DNA from: Pseudoips prasinana
Lineage: Eukaryota > Arthropoda > Insecta > Lepidoptera > Nolidae
Reading direction: 5' to 3'
DNA: 64,000 nt
Assembly: GCA_951640165.1 (NCBI GenBank)
Contig: OX621242.1
Location: forward strand, 38,831,501-38,895,500
Shown here: one piece after another, positions 1-9,900 of the stretch
How the letters are laid out: each line of letters opens with the position of its first letter
Numbering within the stretch: the first letter of the stretch is position 1
The notes under the pieces: model-generated
The model's database searches: none
What the model was told of the DNA's origin: nothing
Seen by the model: the letters and a program-made list of their open reading frames with translations, nothing else
Translations under genes and position numbers: made by a program

Positions 1-774
1 CAACTCATGCCAAGCACGGTGACCACGGCAAACCCTCTAAATGGCAACGTTAGAAACCATTGGCGAAGGACTTCACGTAATGTAAACATAAAAAGTACAA
101 GGTTTATCATCATCCCAAAGCAATTGGAGCAGATTATTCAAATATTATTAACTCCACTGAAGCAGGAACAAAATAAATTCATGCAAATCGACGTATTTGC
201 AAAATGAAGTCCTTTAACACAACAGAAAGCTTTTAATAATAACAAGAAGAGAAAGTAAAAATCTTTTTTTTCCTTTCCGAGTCGTACAGTGAGGTATTTT
301 CCTTCTAATTTAATCAAATCATGGAGTGTAGTGTATTTTTCTGAGTCATTTATTTTTAATTTTGAATGGCGCGCCGCCGTGTTGCGCGAGTGAACGACGC
401 TCATTCAAATTGTTTTTGTGATGGAAAATCAATTTTGGATGTTCTTATTTAAATATCAGGTTTTAAATGGATATAAACCTGTTGTAGTACATATAATGAT
501 GTATGTTATAATTTAAATATATATGTTATCAATTAGCAATAGTTATAATAATACATTTTAATTTAATGTATGGTTATTTCTTACTACGTTTGATTTTTTT
601 TTTAATTCTAATTAAATAAAATCATTTTATTTGCTCAAATATGGTGACATTGTTATGGTGATGATACAATTGGTGTTACATCACAATAGCTTCACATATA
701 CTGTGTTAATTGACGTGCAAACATTTCCATTAATAAAATTTAATTAGCTGTATGCTAATTAAATTTGAATTTTC
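1..774. other. Unassigned A+T-rich sequence
   Basis: No recognisable gene or repeat. Short open frames here have no identifiable domain. A run of T and A-rich tracts lies near 585-625. Left edge of the window, so any element extending from outside cannot be judged. Confidence 0.5.
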
Positions 775-817
775 ATAATACTCTAAGACTCCGCTGACTG
801 GTTGCCTGTCCGTCTGT

Positions 818-832
818 CACCAGGCTTTATCT
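818..832. repeat. Target-site duplication, left copy
   Basis: CACCAGGCTTTATCT, repeated exactly at 1425-1439, flanks the LINE insertion. Confidence 0.9.
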
Positions 833-1424
833 TTTTTTTTTTTTTTTTTTTTTACGTGGGGAAATCCTTTATGGATCGTCCCGCCGCTGGGGAAGCGACG
901 GGGTATGTCGGACTCCCAGCCAGATGGTAGTGCTGGGTTTACCGACTAAAACCCCACGGTGTTCCTCTGCCACCTATACTCCAGACCACGGGATTCGCTC
1001 GCGCATTCACCGCAGTCTGGACAGGCGCTGGCCCACTTTTCAGTGAGCCCCGCTTCCGTTGGGGGCACCCTTGCCCCCCTCCTCAAGAGAGGCGCGCGCG
1101 AAACACGGCGCGCCACCGTCTCAGGCCTATTCTGGTCGGACGGAGGACTGCCCCAGGTCCACCGCCCGCAGGCCACTCCTCATGGAGGCCGGAGATTGGC
1201 GATGTGCGCCCTCCGACGCCCGGTTCTCCTGGCGCGGCTAGGCAGGGAGGATGATGTCTCCCGTTCTCGCTCCGCCACCTCTTTTGCGATCATCACCTCC
1301 TCGCAAAAGGTGGCGACGATATCCCAAGAACTCTCGCTTGCAACCATGAATTCGGTCACGGTTGCAAGCGAGATGTCAGCCGCACCCATTGCAGCACCGA
1401 GAACACGGCGCTGTGTCTCCCAGG
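833..1424 (-). mobile_element. 5'-truncated R1-type LINE 3' end
   Basis: A T-run at 833-854 is the poly(A) tail of a minus-strand LINE. The element is bounded by an exact 15-bp duplication. It is strikingly GC-rich against its AT-rich surroundings. Its coding end lies at about 1180-1424 and the remainder is 3' UTR. The assignment to an R1-like clade rests on the C-terminal residue style (AWETQRRVLG near the start, then an ATFCEEVM stretch and an arginine-rich end) and is tentative. Confidence 0.75.
1180..1424 (-). pseudogene. C-terminal end of R1-like LINE ORF2 (truncated)
   Basis: Open on the minus strand to a stop at 1180. It encodes about 80 residues including SLATVTEFMVASESSW and an ERERE acidic/basic stretch, resembling C termini of lepidopteran non-LTR ORF2 proteins. 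The upstream part is lost to 5' truncation at the target duplication, so the frame continues into host repeat only by chance. Not functional. Confidence 0.65.
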
Positions 1425-1439
1425 CACCAGGCTTTATCT
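1425..1439. repeat. Target-site duplication, right copy
   Basis: Second copy of the 15-bp CACCAGGCTTTATCT flanking the LINE tail at 833-1424. Confidence 0.9.
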
Positions 1440-1544
1440 CATACAACGTTATAGTTAGGAAGTTGAAAAATTTCACACGTGATGTTTTTCTGTTGCCGCT
1501 TTAACAAACAACAAACGTGATTCTTTTGCGGTTTTTATATAGAA

Positions 1545-1800
1545 CTAGCTGTGCCCGCGACTTCGTCCGCGTGTTAATTAGTTTATTTAGTTTTTTAGTA
1601 AAATAAAAGACTTTTTCTAAAATAAAAGTAGCCTAAGTCACTCCTTGTAACATCAGCTACCTGCCAATAAAAGCCCCGTCAAAATCGGTCCAGCCATTTC
1701 AGAGATTAGCCGGAACAAACAGACAGACAGACAGACAAAAATTGTAAAAGCTGTTATTTTGGTGTATGTACCGTATATATATTCATATTTATGTAGTAAA
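1545..1800 (-). mobile_element. Helitron-like non-autonomous element (3' end)
   Basis: Read on the minus strand it ends in a GC-rich segment (CGCGGACGAAGTCGCGGGCA) followed by CAGCTAG, then host T, as expected for a Helitron 3' end with CTAG. It includes a GACA-repeat (about 1720-1738). The 5' TC end could not be fixed, so the right border is approximate. Confidence 0.6.
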
Positions 1801-1849
1801 AACCGGCTATTTCAATATTACAAACAGACACTCCAATTTTATTTATTTG

Positions 1850-1905
1850 TATAGATGGTACGGAACCCTGAATGCGCGAGTCCGACTCGCACTTGGCCTG
1901 TTTTA
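1850..1905 (-). repeat. RepA end fragment
   Basis: Reverse complement of the start of the repeat at 29571: GGTACGGAACCCT, then a CGAGTCCGACTCGCACTTGG segment. Fragment only. Confidence 0.55.
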
Positions 1906-1913
1906 ATTATTAT

Positions 1914-2177
1914 AAATAATAATAATAAATAATATCTAGGGACAATGTCACACAGATCATCCTAGCCCCAAACTAAGCAAAGCTTGTACTATGGGTACCA
2001 GGCGACGATATACATACTTATATACATATAGATAAATACTTATATACATGGAAATCATCCATGACTCAGAAACAAATATTCGTACTCATCACACAAATAT
2101 TTGCACTTATCGGGATTCGAACCCAGGACCACCAGCTTCGTAGGCAGGACCACTACCAACTAGGCTACGGTGACCGT
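1914..2177 (-). mobile_element. SINE-A copy (tRNA-derived)
   Basis: Reverse complement of the SINE-A unit. It begins with a tRNA-like head carrying an A-box-like TAGCCTAGTTGGTAG region and a B-box GGGTTCGAATCCCGG-type region, then a body ending in CTAGATATTATTATT. It closely resembles copies at 6013, 28674, 55095 and 62105. Confidence 0.85.
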
Positions 2178-3200
2178 GTTTTAATTATTAGCTATAACTA
2201 ATTACAATATGATACATCGTATTTAAATGATAATGATACCTACTGTAAAACTGTAAGCCTCTAAGTAGGTAATTTGAGAAACAATAGTTCCGAAAACCTC
2301 TCTTTTCATGTCCATCCTCCGTGAACATCTCTCGATAAACGACAACGGCGTCTTCAGCGAAACAATCACGTGTCAAGAGATTAAAAGTGAAAAATTGTCG
2401 CGCGTCATCTCGGAGCGACAAACAAAACATTCCTAATTGCTTTTTCTTTTATTGTGGCCTGAATTATTGCTGAGGCTTTGTCGTCGATAGCGTCTCTTGA
2501 AAAAATGCCACCCCTGTTGTTCTAATCTTTGAATAAGCAAAGGATTAGTGGTGAAAAATTCCGTTGTTGTAAACAAAATATAAATAGCACGATAAAATAT
2601 AAGAAATGACAGTGATAAGTGCGAGAGGTATTGGAGTTTCTTATGAAAAATGGGATTTATTATGACTGGATTGTGAAAATATTTGGGATGATAGATCAAA
2701 TAAATTGATGTCTAATTCCATCTTATTTACTGGCAATCCACATTATCTATGCATGATTTTGCCAATGTTAAGGGAGAATTGATAGTCTGTATGGTACGCC
2801 TATAGATAATTGGCACAGTTATATAGACTGTGGATTACGACATGAATAGTAACGAAAGAATGGCTGAGAAAATTTTAATTTAAAAGGTAACATCGTGTGT
2901 ATGTAATATCTCTAACTGTATCTACTAACATTAATGTCAAGTTAAAATTTGTTACTTACTAACAAGTGCCTGTTAATAAATAAATAATAATTCTATAGCT
3001 ATTTCCCATGTAAGTCTATAGGTGAGCAACCGTTAATGAAGCTTATATTATAGCGCTTCTGTGCTTTGGATGGCACAGCTATAATTATTCGACAACAGTT
3101 GTTATGTCACGCCATAGGCCTTTGTCTGCATCAAAAACTCTAACTCAGGGGTAGCGACCGCCCATACGTTAAAAAGAAACAAAAATTGTACTTTTATTTC
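2178..3200. other. Unassigned A+T-rich sequence
   Basis: No repeat or domain recognised. Minus-strand open frames of 80-88 codons at 2188-2430 and 2433-2699 lie side by side but show no identifiable family and were not called as genes. Confidence 0.4.
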
Positions 3201-3850
3201 TAAATTTTAGAATACACCAATTCCATGTGAGAGTATCAATATTTTCATGACTTAACATATGTAAGTCAAATGCTTACACATGCTGTTCTAAAACTTCTTT
3301 GTAAGAGCACACTACATTAAAAATACGCCAACGAAAAATGTGCCCCGTCTTGATATTTACAAACATAGTGCCTATTATCAATCAATTAATATATTTAATA
3401 AATTGCCAAAACAGATAAAGAGCTTACTCTATACCAAGGACTTTCAAAATAAACTTAAAAAATTCTTGTTGAATCAATGTTGCTATAATATTAATGATAA
3501 TCTAGTAGATGAATAAATATACTTTTACATTGTATTTTGAAATTGTTATTACCTAAATTTTTAATTTGACATCACAATTAATTGTTAAATAAACTTGACA
3601 TTTTCCTCGCTAGCTTTATTAGGACTTACAATGTTGACTAATTACTTATCTCTTTGACTACTACTCGTATATAAATTTAACTATACTAATAACTAAGATT
3701 GTGTGTTTGTACTATAATTATTGTTTGTAATATTGTGTGTAACATGTAAATCTAAAATAACACAAAAATTATATGTAATTAGGTTTAAAATATTCAGACA
3801 CGATGTGAAAATTGTTATTGAATTAAATAAATTGAATTGAATTGAATATC
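3200..3850 (+). mobile_element. 5'-truncated Jockey/CR1-type LINE tail
   Basis: Contains the end of a reverse-transcriptase ORF (3292-3516), an A+T-rich 3' UTR and a 3' tail of repeated AATTG units at about 3828-3848. The 5' border is approximate. Confidence 0.7.
3292..3516 (+). pseudogene. LINE ORF2 C-terminus (truncated)
   Basis: An open frame ending at TAA 3514-3516 encodes INIFNKLPKQIKSLL followed by a KLKKFLL stretch, the usual C-terminal signature of Jockey/CR1-type LINE reverse transcriptases. The upstream frame is closed by a stop at 3289. It lacks the catalytic RT domain and is a fossil fragment. Confidence 0.7.
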
Positions 3851-4371
3851 ATGTTCACTGCGTCTTAATTTCATGACCACGGCCACTTCAGCTCAACAAT
3901 TATTCAAAACATCGATAATTAAAGTTAAATATTAGAAAGATGAAATGTAAAAGTAACGATGTGTATAATTACAATTACAAGCAATTGTAGGAATAGTAAC
4001 GACCCCATCAACCTTCCATTACCAACACAAAACAAACACACAGCTCCTACCTTTAATATTCAATTTGCATGTATTGTTTACCTCTCGGGTCTGAGAGACC
4101 CCGTAATCTCGCCGGTTATTGTCTAAGTTCTGTCGTTAGTAGAGGGTTAAGCGATCGACTGTTAACTGTAAAGTGATATTTATAGACGAGGTGAGGGTTA
4201 ACTTTGGATAGTTTACGTGTTACGTGAAACATGTATTTGTATCAAATGCTTGAATGATAATATACACAGAACAAACATAGCCTACTGGTTATGAGGGCTT
4301 CAGTGTATCATTCGGTTACTTATCAAGCATTAGAGTAACTGCTTTTCCCAGTTTTCTTATTTTTTTCTTTT
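3851..4371. other. Unassigned sequence
   Basis: No repeat or gene recognised. A small hairpin around GGGTCT...AGACCC occurs near 4088-4102. Confidence 0.4.
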
Positions 4372-4495
4372 TTTGACGCCAATGTCCACACTACGGAGAA
4401 TAAGGGGTACTTCAGAAACAATATAATTCATGGACACAAAATACATCCAGACTCAGAACAACTATTTATGGGTCACACAAATAGTTGTTCTGCGC
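4372..4495 (-). mobile_element. SINE-C copy, degenerate
   Basis: Carries the SINE-C landmarks GGGTACTT, GGACACAAA, CCAGACTCAG and ACTATTTATGGGTCACAC in the same order as the better copies at 16228 and 43716. The tRNA-like head is lost. Confidence 0.65.
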
Positions 4496-5008
4496 AACAA
4501 CACGACGATTTTGGCAAGTCAAAAAGTAATATCAGACTTATATGTGACAAATTGTGTGTTTGGATGTTTTTACCTCATCCGGTGAAATAACCGAACAAAT
4601 TTTAATTAAATTTGTAACAAATAACGAAGAGAAAGGTGGATGGAATGCGGAAGCTTATTACATAGGTTTTGTTAGTGCCGCCTTTAGATACATAATATAA
4701 ATAAATATAAAAACCATGCGAAAACCCTCCATATACACAATAAATGTACAATATATATAGAAATTTCGACTCCATCTATTCCATACCCTTAAGACGTTAG
4801 CAAGTCGTGTCCGAACTCTACTTGGGTAGAGTTCCGTGCGTTTCCGGTACACGCAGGATGCTCTCCCTACTTCCGGTCCCCCCCCCCCCCCCCCCGCCAC
4901 ATTACCGTCTCATTATAACTACGGAAGTTGGTTGGGTGGGTTGTTTAAGGTGAGTTTGAGAAAATTAGTTATGAGTTGAATTGTTGTCTTTTTACTTACG
5001 TATAGATA
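4496..5008. other. Unassigned; includes an 18-nt C-run
   Basis: No element identified. A homopolymer of 18 C lies at 4878-4895, unusual in such AT-rich sequence. Confidence 0.4.
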
Positions 5009-5148
5009 GTTGGCCTTTCACGACGCAAGTACTGGGTTCGATTCTCATCCAGGACAGATTTTTTTTTGCATGAACATTTCTGTTTGTAATGAGTCTGGGT
5101 GACCATGTGTGCATAATGTCTCAGGATATTATTATTACTATCATATTG
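5009..5148 (+). mobile_element. SINE-B copy, internally deleted
   Basis: Has the tRNA-like segment GGCCTTTCACGACG, a B-box-like GGGTTCGATTC, then GACAGAT, GCATGAACAT and the 3' end TGTCTCAGGATATTATTATT. The middle of the unit is missing. Confidence 0.65.
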
Positions 5149-5207
5149 TTAAATTACAGATTATTGAGTTTACATTAAAAAGACCAAATAATTGGACATA
5201 TTAATAG

Positions 5208-5300
5208 TACTCTTAGCTGAATTTTGGCTACGGTGGCCAATTTCAACGGAGACCAAATACGCCGGACATATTATAATGTAGGAGTGTATAAGCAAATAAT
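5208..5300 (-). mobile_element. SINE-D 3' fragment
   Basis: Reverse complement of the SINE-D tail: a GCCACCGTAGCC/GGCTACGGTGGCC-type segment with GAGACC. Only the tail end of the unit is present. Confidence 0.5.
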
Positions 5301-5459
5301 GCAATAGGACGGTTATCCGACACAACTGGAGAGAGATGAAGTACAGGGCCGATATCTTTACGTGGTCTTTGTTAATAGTTGCTTTTTCTGCCAGAATACC
5401 TTTATGAGCTTTTGGACCAAAAACCTGCTGTTTGAACCTCATTGTAATTAAATAAATAT

Positions 5460-5660
5460 CTAGGGACACCTAACTCACTGCCATCTGATCCCAAACTAGG
5501 CAGACAACTGAGAAACATACTTATATATTACTAAATACAAACATATTAGCAAGGGAAGCCTAAATTTGATCTGCCAGCGTGTATCGTTCGTAGCTCAATC
5601 CAGAGCGCCTACCCAGGATTGGTAGATGGTGCAGGTTCGAGACTCGCCAGACGATTAAAT
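5460..5660 (-). repeat. SINE-like fragments
   Basis: 5460-5530 matches the end of the SINE-B group (TCTAGGGACA, then CATCTGATCCCAAACTAGG). 5540-5660 shares AGCAAGGGAAGCCTAAATTT and a TGATCTGCCAGNGTGTATCG phrase with 51620-51730 and contains a B-box-like GGTTCGAGACTCG. Confidence 0.5.
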
Positions 5661-6012
5661 TTATGATTTCCCATTTTTGAGATTATATTAACGCTTTGCA
5701 TTGCGAATAATGCTATAAAATTCAAATTTAATACAAACATATTATAGATAATTTATTTTTAAAGACAAATAATTCTGCACTAGGGAAATTAATCCCCGAG
5801 TCAATGTTTATTTATAACAATAGATTTTTCTTGTTTCTAGAGCCGTAGTAATAAATAAGTCATTATTATATATAACCTTAACTATAGAAATTGAAAAAGA
5901 ATAGTTTGTAATTTCTTACAATAGTTGACCTAAGTATACTTTTAAAGCCATCAGAACGTCTATGGTACTGGCACCATCTGTCTATACCTTAGATTAGTAA
6001 TAATTATTTTAA
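5661..6012. other. Unassigned A+T-rich sequence
   Basis: Nothing recognised. Confidence 0.4.
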
Positions 6013-6272
6013 TATAATAATAATAATAATATCTAGGGACAATGTCACACAGATCATCCTAGCCCCAAACTAAGCAAAGCTTGTACTATGGGTACCAGGT
6101 GACGATATATGTACTTATATGTATAGATAAATACTTAAATACATAGAAAACATCCATGACTCAGAAACAAATATTCGTGCTCATCACATAAATATTTGCA
6201 CTTACCAGGATTTGAACCCAGGACCACCAGCTTCGTAGGCAGGAGCGCTACCAACTAGGCTATGGTGACCGT
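6013..6272 (-). mobile_element. SINE-A copy
   Basis: Near full-length minus-strand SINE-A. The tRNA-like head lies at 6230-6272 and the ATT-repeat tail at 6013-6030. It abuts the LINE fragment at 6291. Confidence 0.85.
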
Positions 6273-6290
6273 AATAATAAAATAGATATA

Positions 6291-6635
6291 GTTTTGTACA
6301 CACTTCATTTCATCGCTAAGTTTCCTTTACCTACTGATTTTTTAAGACAACTTCCGCACTATGAAAAGTTAGCAGGTAAATTAAGTTCGGCTTCCTATGC
6401 TGTCTGGAAAATAAGGCAATTGTCAGATGAACAAACTGCTAGATTAGTGTATTTCGCGTACTTTCATAGCATTATGTCGTATGGCATTCTGCTGTGGGGT
6501 TCGGCGGCTGACATAGGTGCTATTTTTGTATTGCAGAAAAGAGCAGTCAGAGCCATTTATGGTTTAGGCAGCCGCGATTCTTTGCGAAATTTGTTTAAAG
6601 AAATAAATATACTTACTGTGCCATCGGAATATATA
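6291..6635 (+). pseudogene. Jockey/CR1-type LINE ORF2 fragment, left part
   Basis: Encodes KLAGKLSSASYAVWKIRQLS, then YFAYFHSIMSYGILLWGSA and KRAVRAIYGL, the region just after the RT core in Jockey/CR1-type LINEs. The frame runs up to codon ATA at 6633-6635, where the BEL/Pao element is inserted. The rest resumes at 15183. It is truncated at its 5' end next to SINE-A. The codon phase is kept across the insertion, so this LINE coding segment was uninterrupted when the retroelement landed. Confidence 0.85.
6631..6635. repeat. BEL/Pao target-site duplication, left
   Basis: ATATA immediately outside the left LTR, repeated at 15183-15187. Five base pairs fits the BEL/Pao integrase style. Confidence 0.85.
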
Positions 6636-6914
6636 TGTACGGTGTAATGCGGTGGGGGTTGCAGAGTTTGTTGAATGATAGAATGTTGTTTCACTAAAAT
6701 AAAGTTTATTGTACTGATCCACAATAACTTCTTAAATGTTAAAATGTTAGCAAGAACTATGTTAAATGGAGTGTTAGAAATGTTGCAATGAATGCACGCG
6801 AATATCACGGTTACTCGATGCGCACTGACTCTATGTTACAATTTTAATACTAATGAAGTAACTGCGTAAGTCGCGTAATGCTGAGCAAGGTGTTCGGTGT
6901 CATTGCACCGAACA
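6636..6914 (-). repeat. BEL/Pao 3' LTR
   Basis: 279 bp, starting TG and ending CA on either strand reading, and matching 14904-15182 base for base as far as I can compare. It carries AATAAA on the minus strand at 6705-6710. The U3 outer end (6891-6914) is a palindrome with 9-bp arms. Confidence 0.93.
6891..6914. repeat. LTR-terminal palindrome
   Basis: TGTTCGGTG and CACCGAACA form 9-bp perfect arms around a 6-nt loop exactly at the LTR terminus. The same structure occurs at 15159-15182. Confidence 0.85.
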
Positions 6915-6990
6915 TATTCGGGACCGCAAAAGATGAGAAAATGAGATAATTCTAAAATAAAATGTTTACAAATTGATATATGTTAATAAT

Positions 6991-9900
6991 CTAAGACTTG
7001 TCATATCTTAATTCTAAATTTCTCCTAGGCATAGGAGAACACGATTGGTTTTTAACAGCACATGTTTTGATTACCCCGTAACGACCGTGGGGACTCGGAC
7101 GCCGATCGCCCATGCAAAGTCGCGCACTTTCGTTAATGTCAGAAACACTTGGCTGTCGGTCAACCTTATTTGAACGTGCACTATTGTCGGACGTTTGATC
7201 ACTACACTGTCGATTAACCCTTCGCGCACTGTTCACCTCACTACGGTTGCCTGCTGTAGGCTGAAGCTCGATGTCCGGCGATAGGCGGGCACCAGACGCC
7301 CGTCGTCGCTGCCAGCGGCGGCACCACAAGGCGCCAGCCGCCACTACTCCTGCGCCTACCAGAATGTAGCTCACCGAGTATAGGTGGATGTTGTGGTAAG
7401 ATAGCGAAGCTTCCAACTCAAACTTGTTATTTTTCATCTCCTCGATCCGTTGATGTAATTGGTTTAGCTCAGTTTCTAGGTTGTTGGAATCTGTTATGTT
7501 TGGTATATCTGTCCACGCGATGGAAGTGTTGATGAAGTAATTTAGCTGATCTATCGCTGGGCTATAAACTGGGCTAGTTATGTTCACTAGGTTCTCGGTA
7601 TTTTTTGGGCTATGAAGAGTGAAATCATGACCTTTGAGTAAGCAACCAGGCTCTATGTATATAATGCCAGCTTGATGTAAAATTTCCACACTGATTTGTT
7701 CTCCACACAGTACATTGACCGGACAACTATTGCAGCAATGGTAGAGATAATGGGAGGGATTTGTCAGATATACCCATTTGTTTTCACATCTTGACCTCTT
7801 AATTTTACATTTATTTGTGTTAGGATCCAGCTCACAGAAAATGGATTCACTCCTTTGATGTTGAATCGGCTTCTTCAAATCGCATATCCATATGCTCTGT
7901 TTCATACAGGTGGATAATTCGTCAGAAGTGAGAGTAGTGTAGGTGTTCCTCTTTAAATCGGTTGCAATATATTCTGATAGTGGGATAAGTTCCACCATAG
8001 ACTCGTTGTATTGATGTGGTATTGATGTTATTTTATACAGCTTGTATGTGTCCCTTCCAATCAGTGGAAAAGTTATTTGAAATAGAAAATAGTTTTCTGT
8101 TAATCTTGCCTTCAAATTCAGTAATGGGTACAAGTCTCTAAGGTTATGGGGCTTAATTGGCAACATCGTGTCATCTGATAGATGCCCCGAGATAGTGTTG
8201 AGTTCGCTCTGTAATTGATCGGGAGTCAGTAAGTGTATATTAAACTGTCCATGATGTATGTTGGTAAGTATATCTACGAGAGTATCCTGATTTCCCTTTA
8301 AATTCTGTAATAAGTTACTAGCTGTTAGTGACATCAGGGTAAATTCTTGGAGTAGCTCAATGTTATTAATGTCTTCTTGAAACTTTTTGGATCTGTTTTC
8401 TAGTTTCATGATATGTTGGTTAATAAATTTGTGTTGTTTATTTATAATAGACGCAGTTCGTTGTAACAGATTGTATTCAGACTCTATAATTGACGTCTGA
8501 TTCTTCCATAACTCGACAATATGTTTTTCATGGTTCCGTATTAAGTTGATGTCTCGGGTGTACTTTTCTGCGAAATGTTCGTCCAGTACCCCGAACAATG
8601 AATTCGCTAAATAGCCTACTCCATTAATAAGGCCGCGTCGCCGCCTCACGTGACGACTCACCTGCTGATTTAGCAAAAACTGATTGTAGTACTTTAGTTC
8701 GTTGGCCTCATGCGACAGCTGAGTGGTTATCGTGTTACAATGTTCACCACCTATTGTTTTGCATATAGTATCTAAATAAGTGTTAATTTTGTTGAATGCA
8801 CTTATGCCTTCCCAGTATGGGGACATGTCGTAGAAAATTACCATAGTCCATTTGTCCTTAGCAAGGTTTAATCTTCCTATCGAATCAAAAAATAGTGATT
8901 GTTCCTTTCCAAATTGTGTTACATTATATGTACCATGCGCACTGCCGCACATAGTCATGAAAAATGTTAAAGCCATTACAATATACGAAAAACTTACAGT
9001 GTTTGATTTCCTTCTGGTGCCCCTTGGGCTTTGATTTTCTTCAATGTTAGATGTTTGGGTGTTTGTTTCTGGGACCTTGCCTTGCTGTTCGTCCTTTTCT
9101 ATTGGCAATAGCGAGAGTTTGACTACTGGCCGTTTAATAACACCACCTTTGGTTTTTAAGGTGACAACACGTACATAGCCGTCGCTGCCTGGGTGTACAT
9201 CGACAACTTTTCCCATTATCCATTTCCCAGCTGGAACATTATCCTCGTGTACGACCACCATATCTCCGATTTTCATGTTTCTTTGGAGCTTTCCCCATTT
9301 CTCTCTAGCTGTTAACTGTGTTAAATACTCTGTTTTCCATTTCAACCAGATTTGTCGGGTAATCTGAGCAGTCAAATGCCATCGTGTTCGCGCGTCTTGT
9401 TTTGTGTCTATTACGGTGTTGCCAGATCTACCCGTTAAGAAGTGGGCCGGAGATATATACTCTAAATCTTCAATGTTTTCGTTAAGCGAGCACAACGGCC
9501 GTGAGTTGAGGCAAGCCTCTATTTTTGTTAGAATTGTTGTGTACTCCTCGAATGTCAGTCGTTGTTCACCGACTACTCTTTTTAAGTGATATTTCAGGCT
9601 ACGCACTGCTCTTTCCCACAGCCCCCCAGCACTAGGCCAAGATGGCGCGTTAAAGTGCCATTCTATTTCCATGTCGGCAATATCGGCAAGCAGTTTATCT
9701 CCGAAAACTTGTTGAATTTCTTCATATTCTTCTCTCAGTAACCGGTTGGCTCCGATGAAATTCGTGCCTTGGTCACTGTACTTGTGACGCGGCGCACCCC
9801 TTCTGGCTGCCATTCGGCTCAGTGCTGCTAAAAATGCCGAACTGGTCAGGTCAGACACCAGCTCGAGATGTACGGCCTTCGTAACCATACATATAAACAC

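Larger units (their letters stand above)
781..1530 (-). repeat. Old dispersed repeat (family RepA), split by a LINE
   Basis: The flanks 781-832 and 1425-1530 together resemble the reverse complement of the repeat at 29571-29880: both contain the phrases for a GTCTGTC run next to CACCAGGCT-like sequence and a TTGCCGCT-like segment. The copy is interrupted at 833-1424 by a LINE tail. It is a dispersed repeat with no coding content. Confidence 0.6.

Noticed and set aside
959..1504. 181-codon plus-strand frame as a gene
   Set aside because: It lies antisense to a GC-rich LINE tail and crosses its target duplication; a shadow of that element.
2188..2699. Two adjacent minus-strand frames as a small gene
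   Set aside because: Separate frames, no family resemblance, low-complexity composition.
4878..4895. C-run as a functional quadruplex or i-motif element
   Set aside because: A single homopolymer; may be slippage or a sequencing artefact, with no supporting context.
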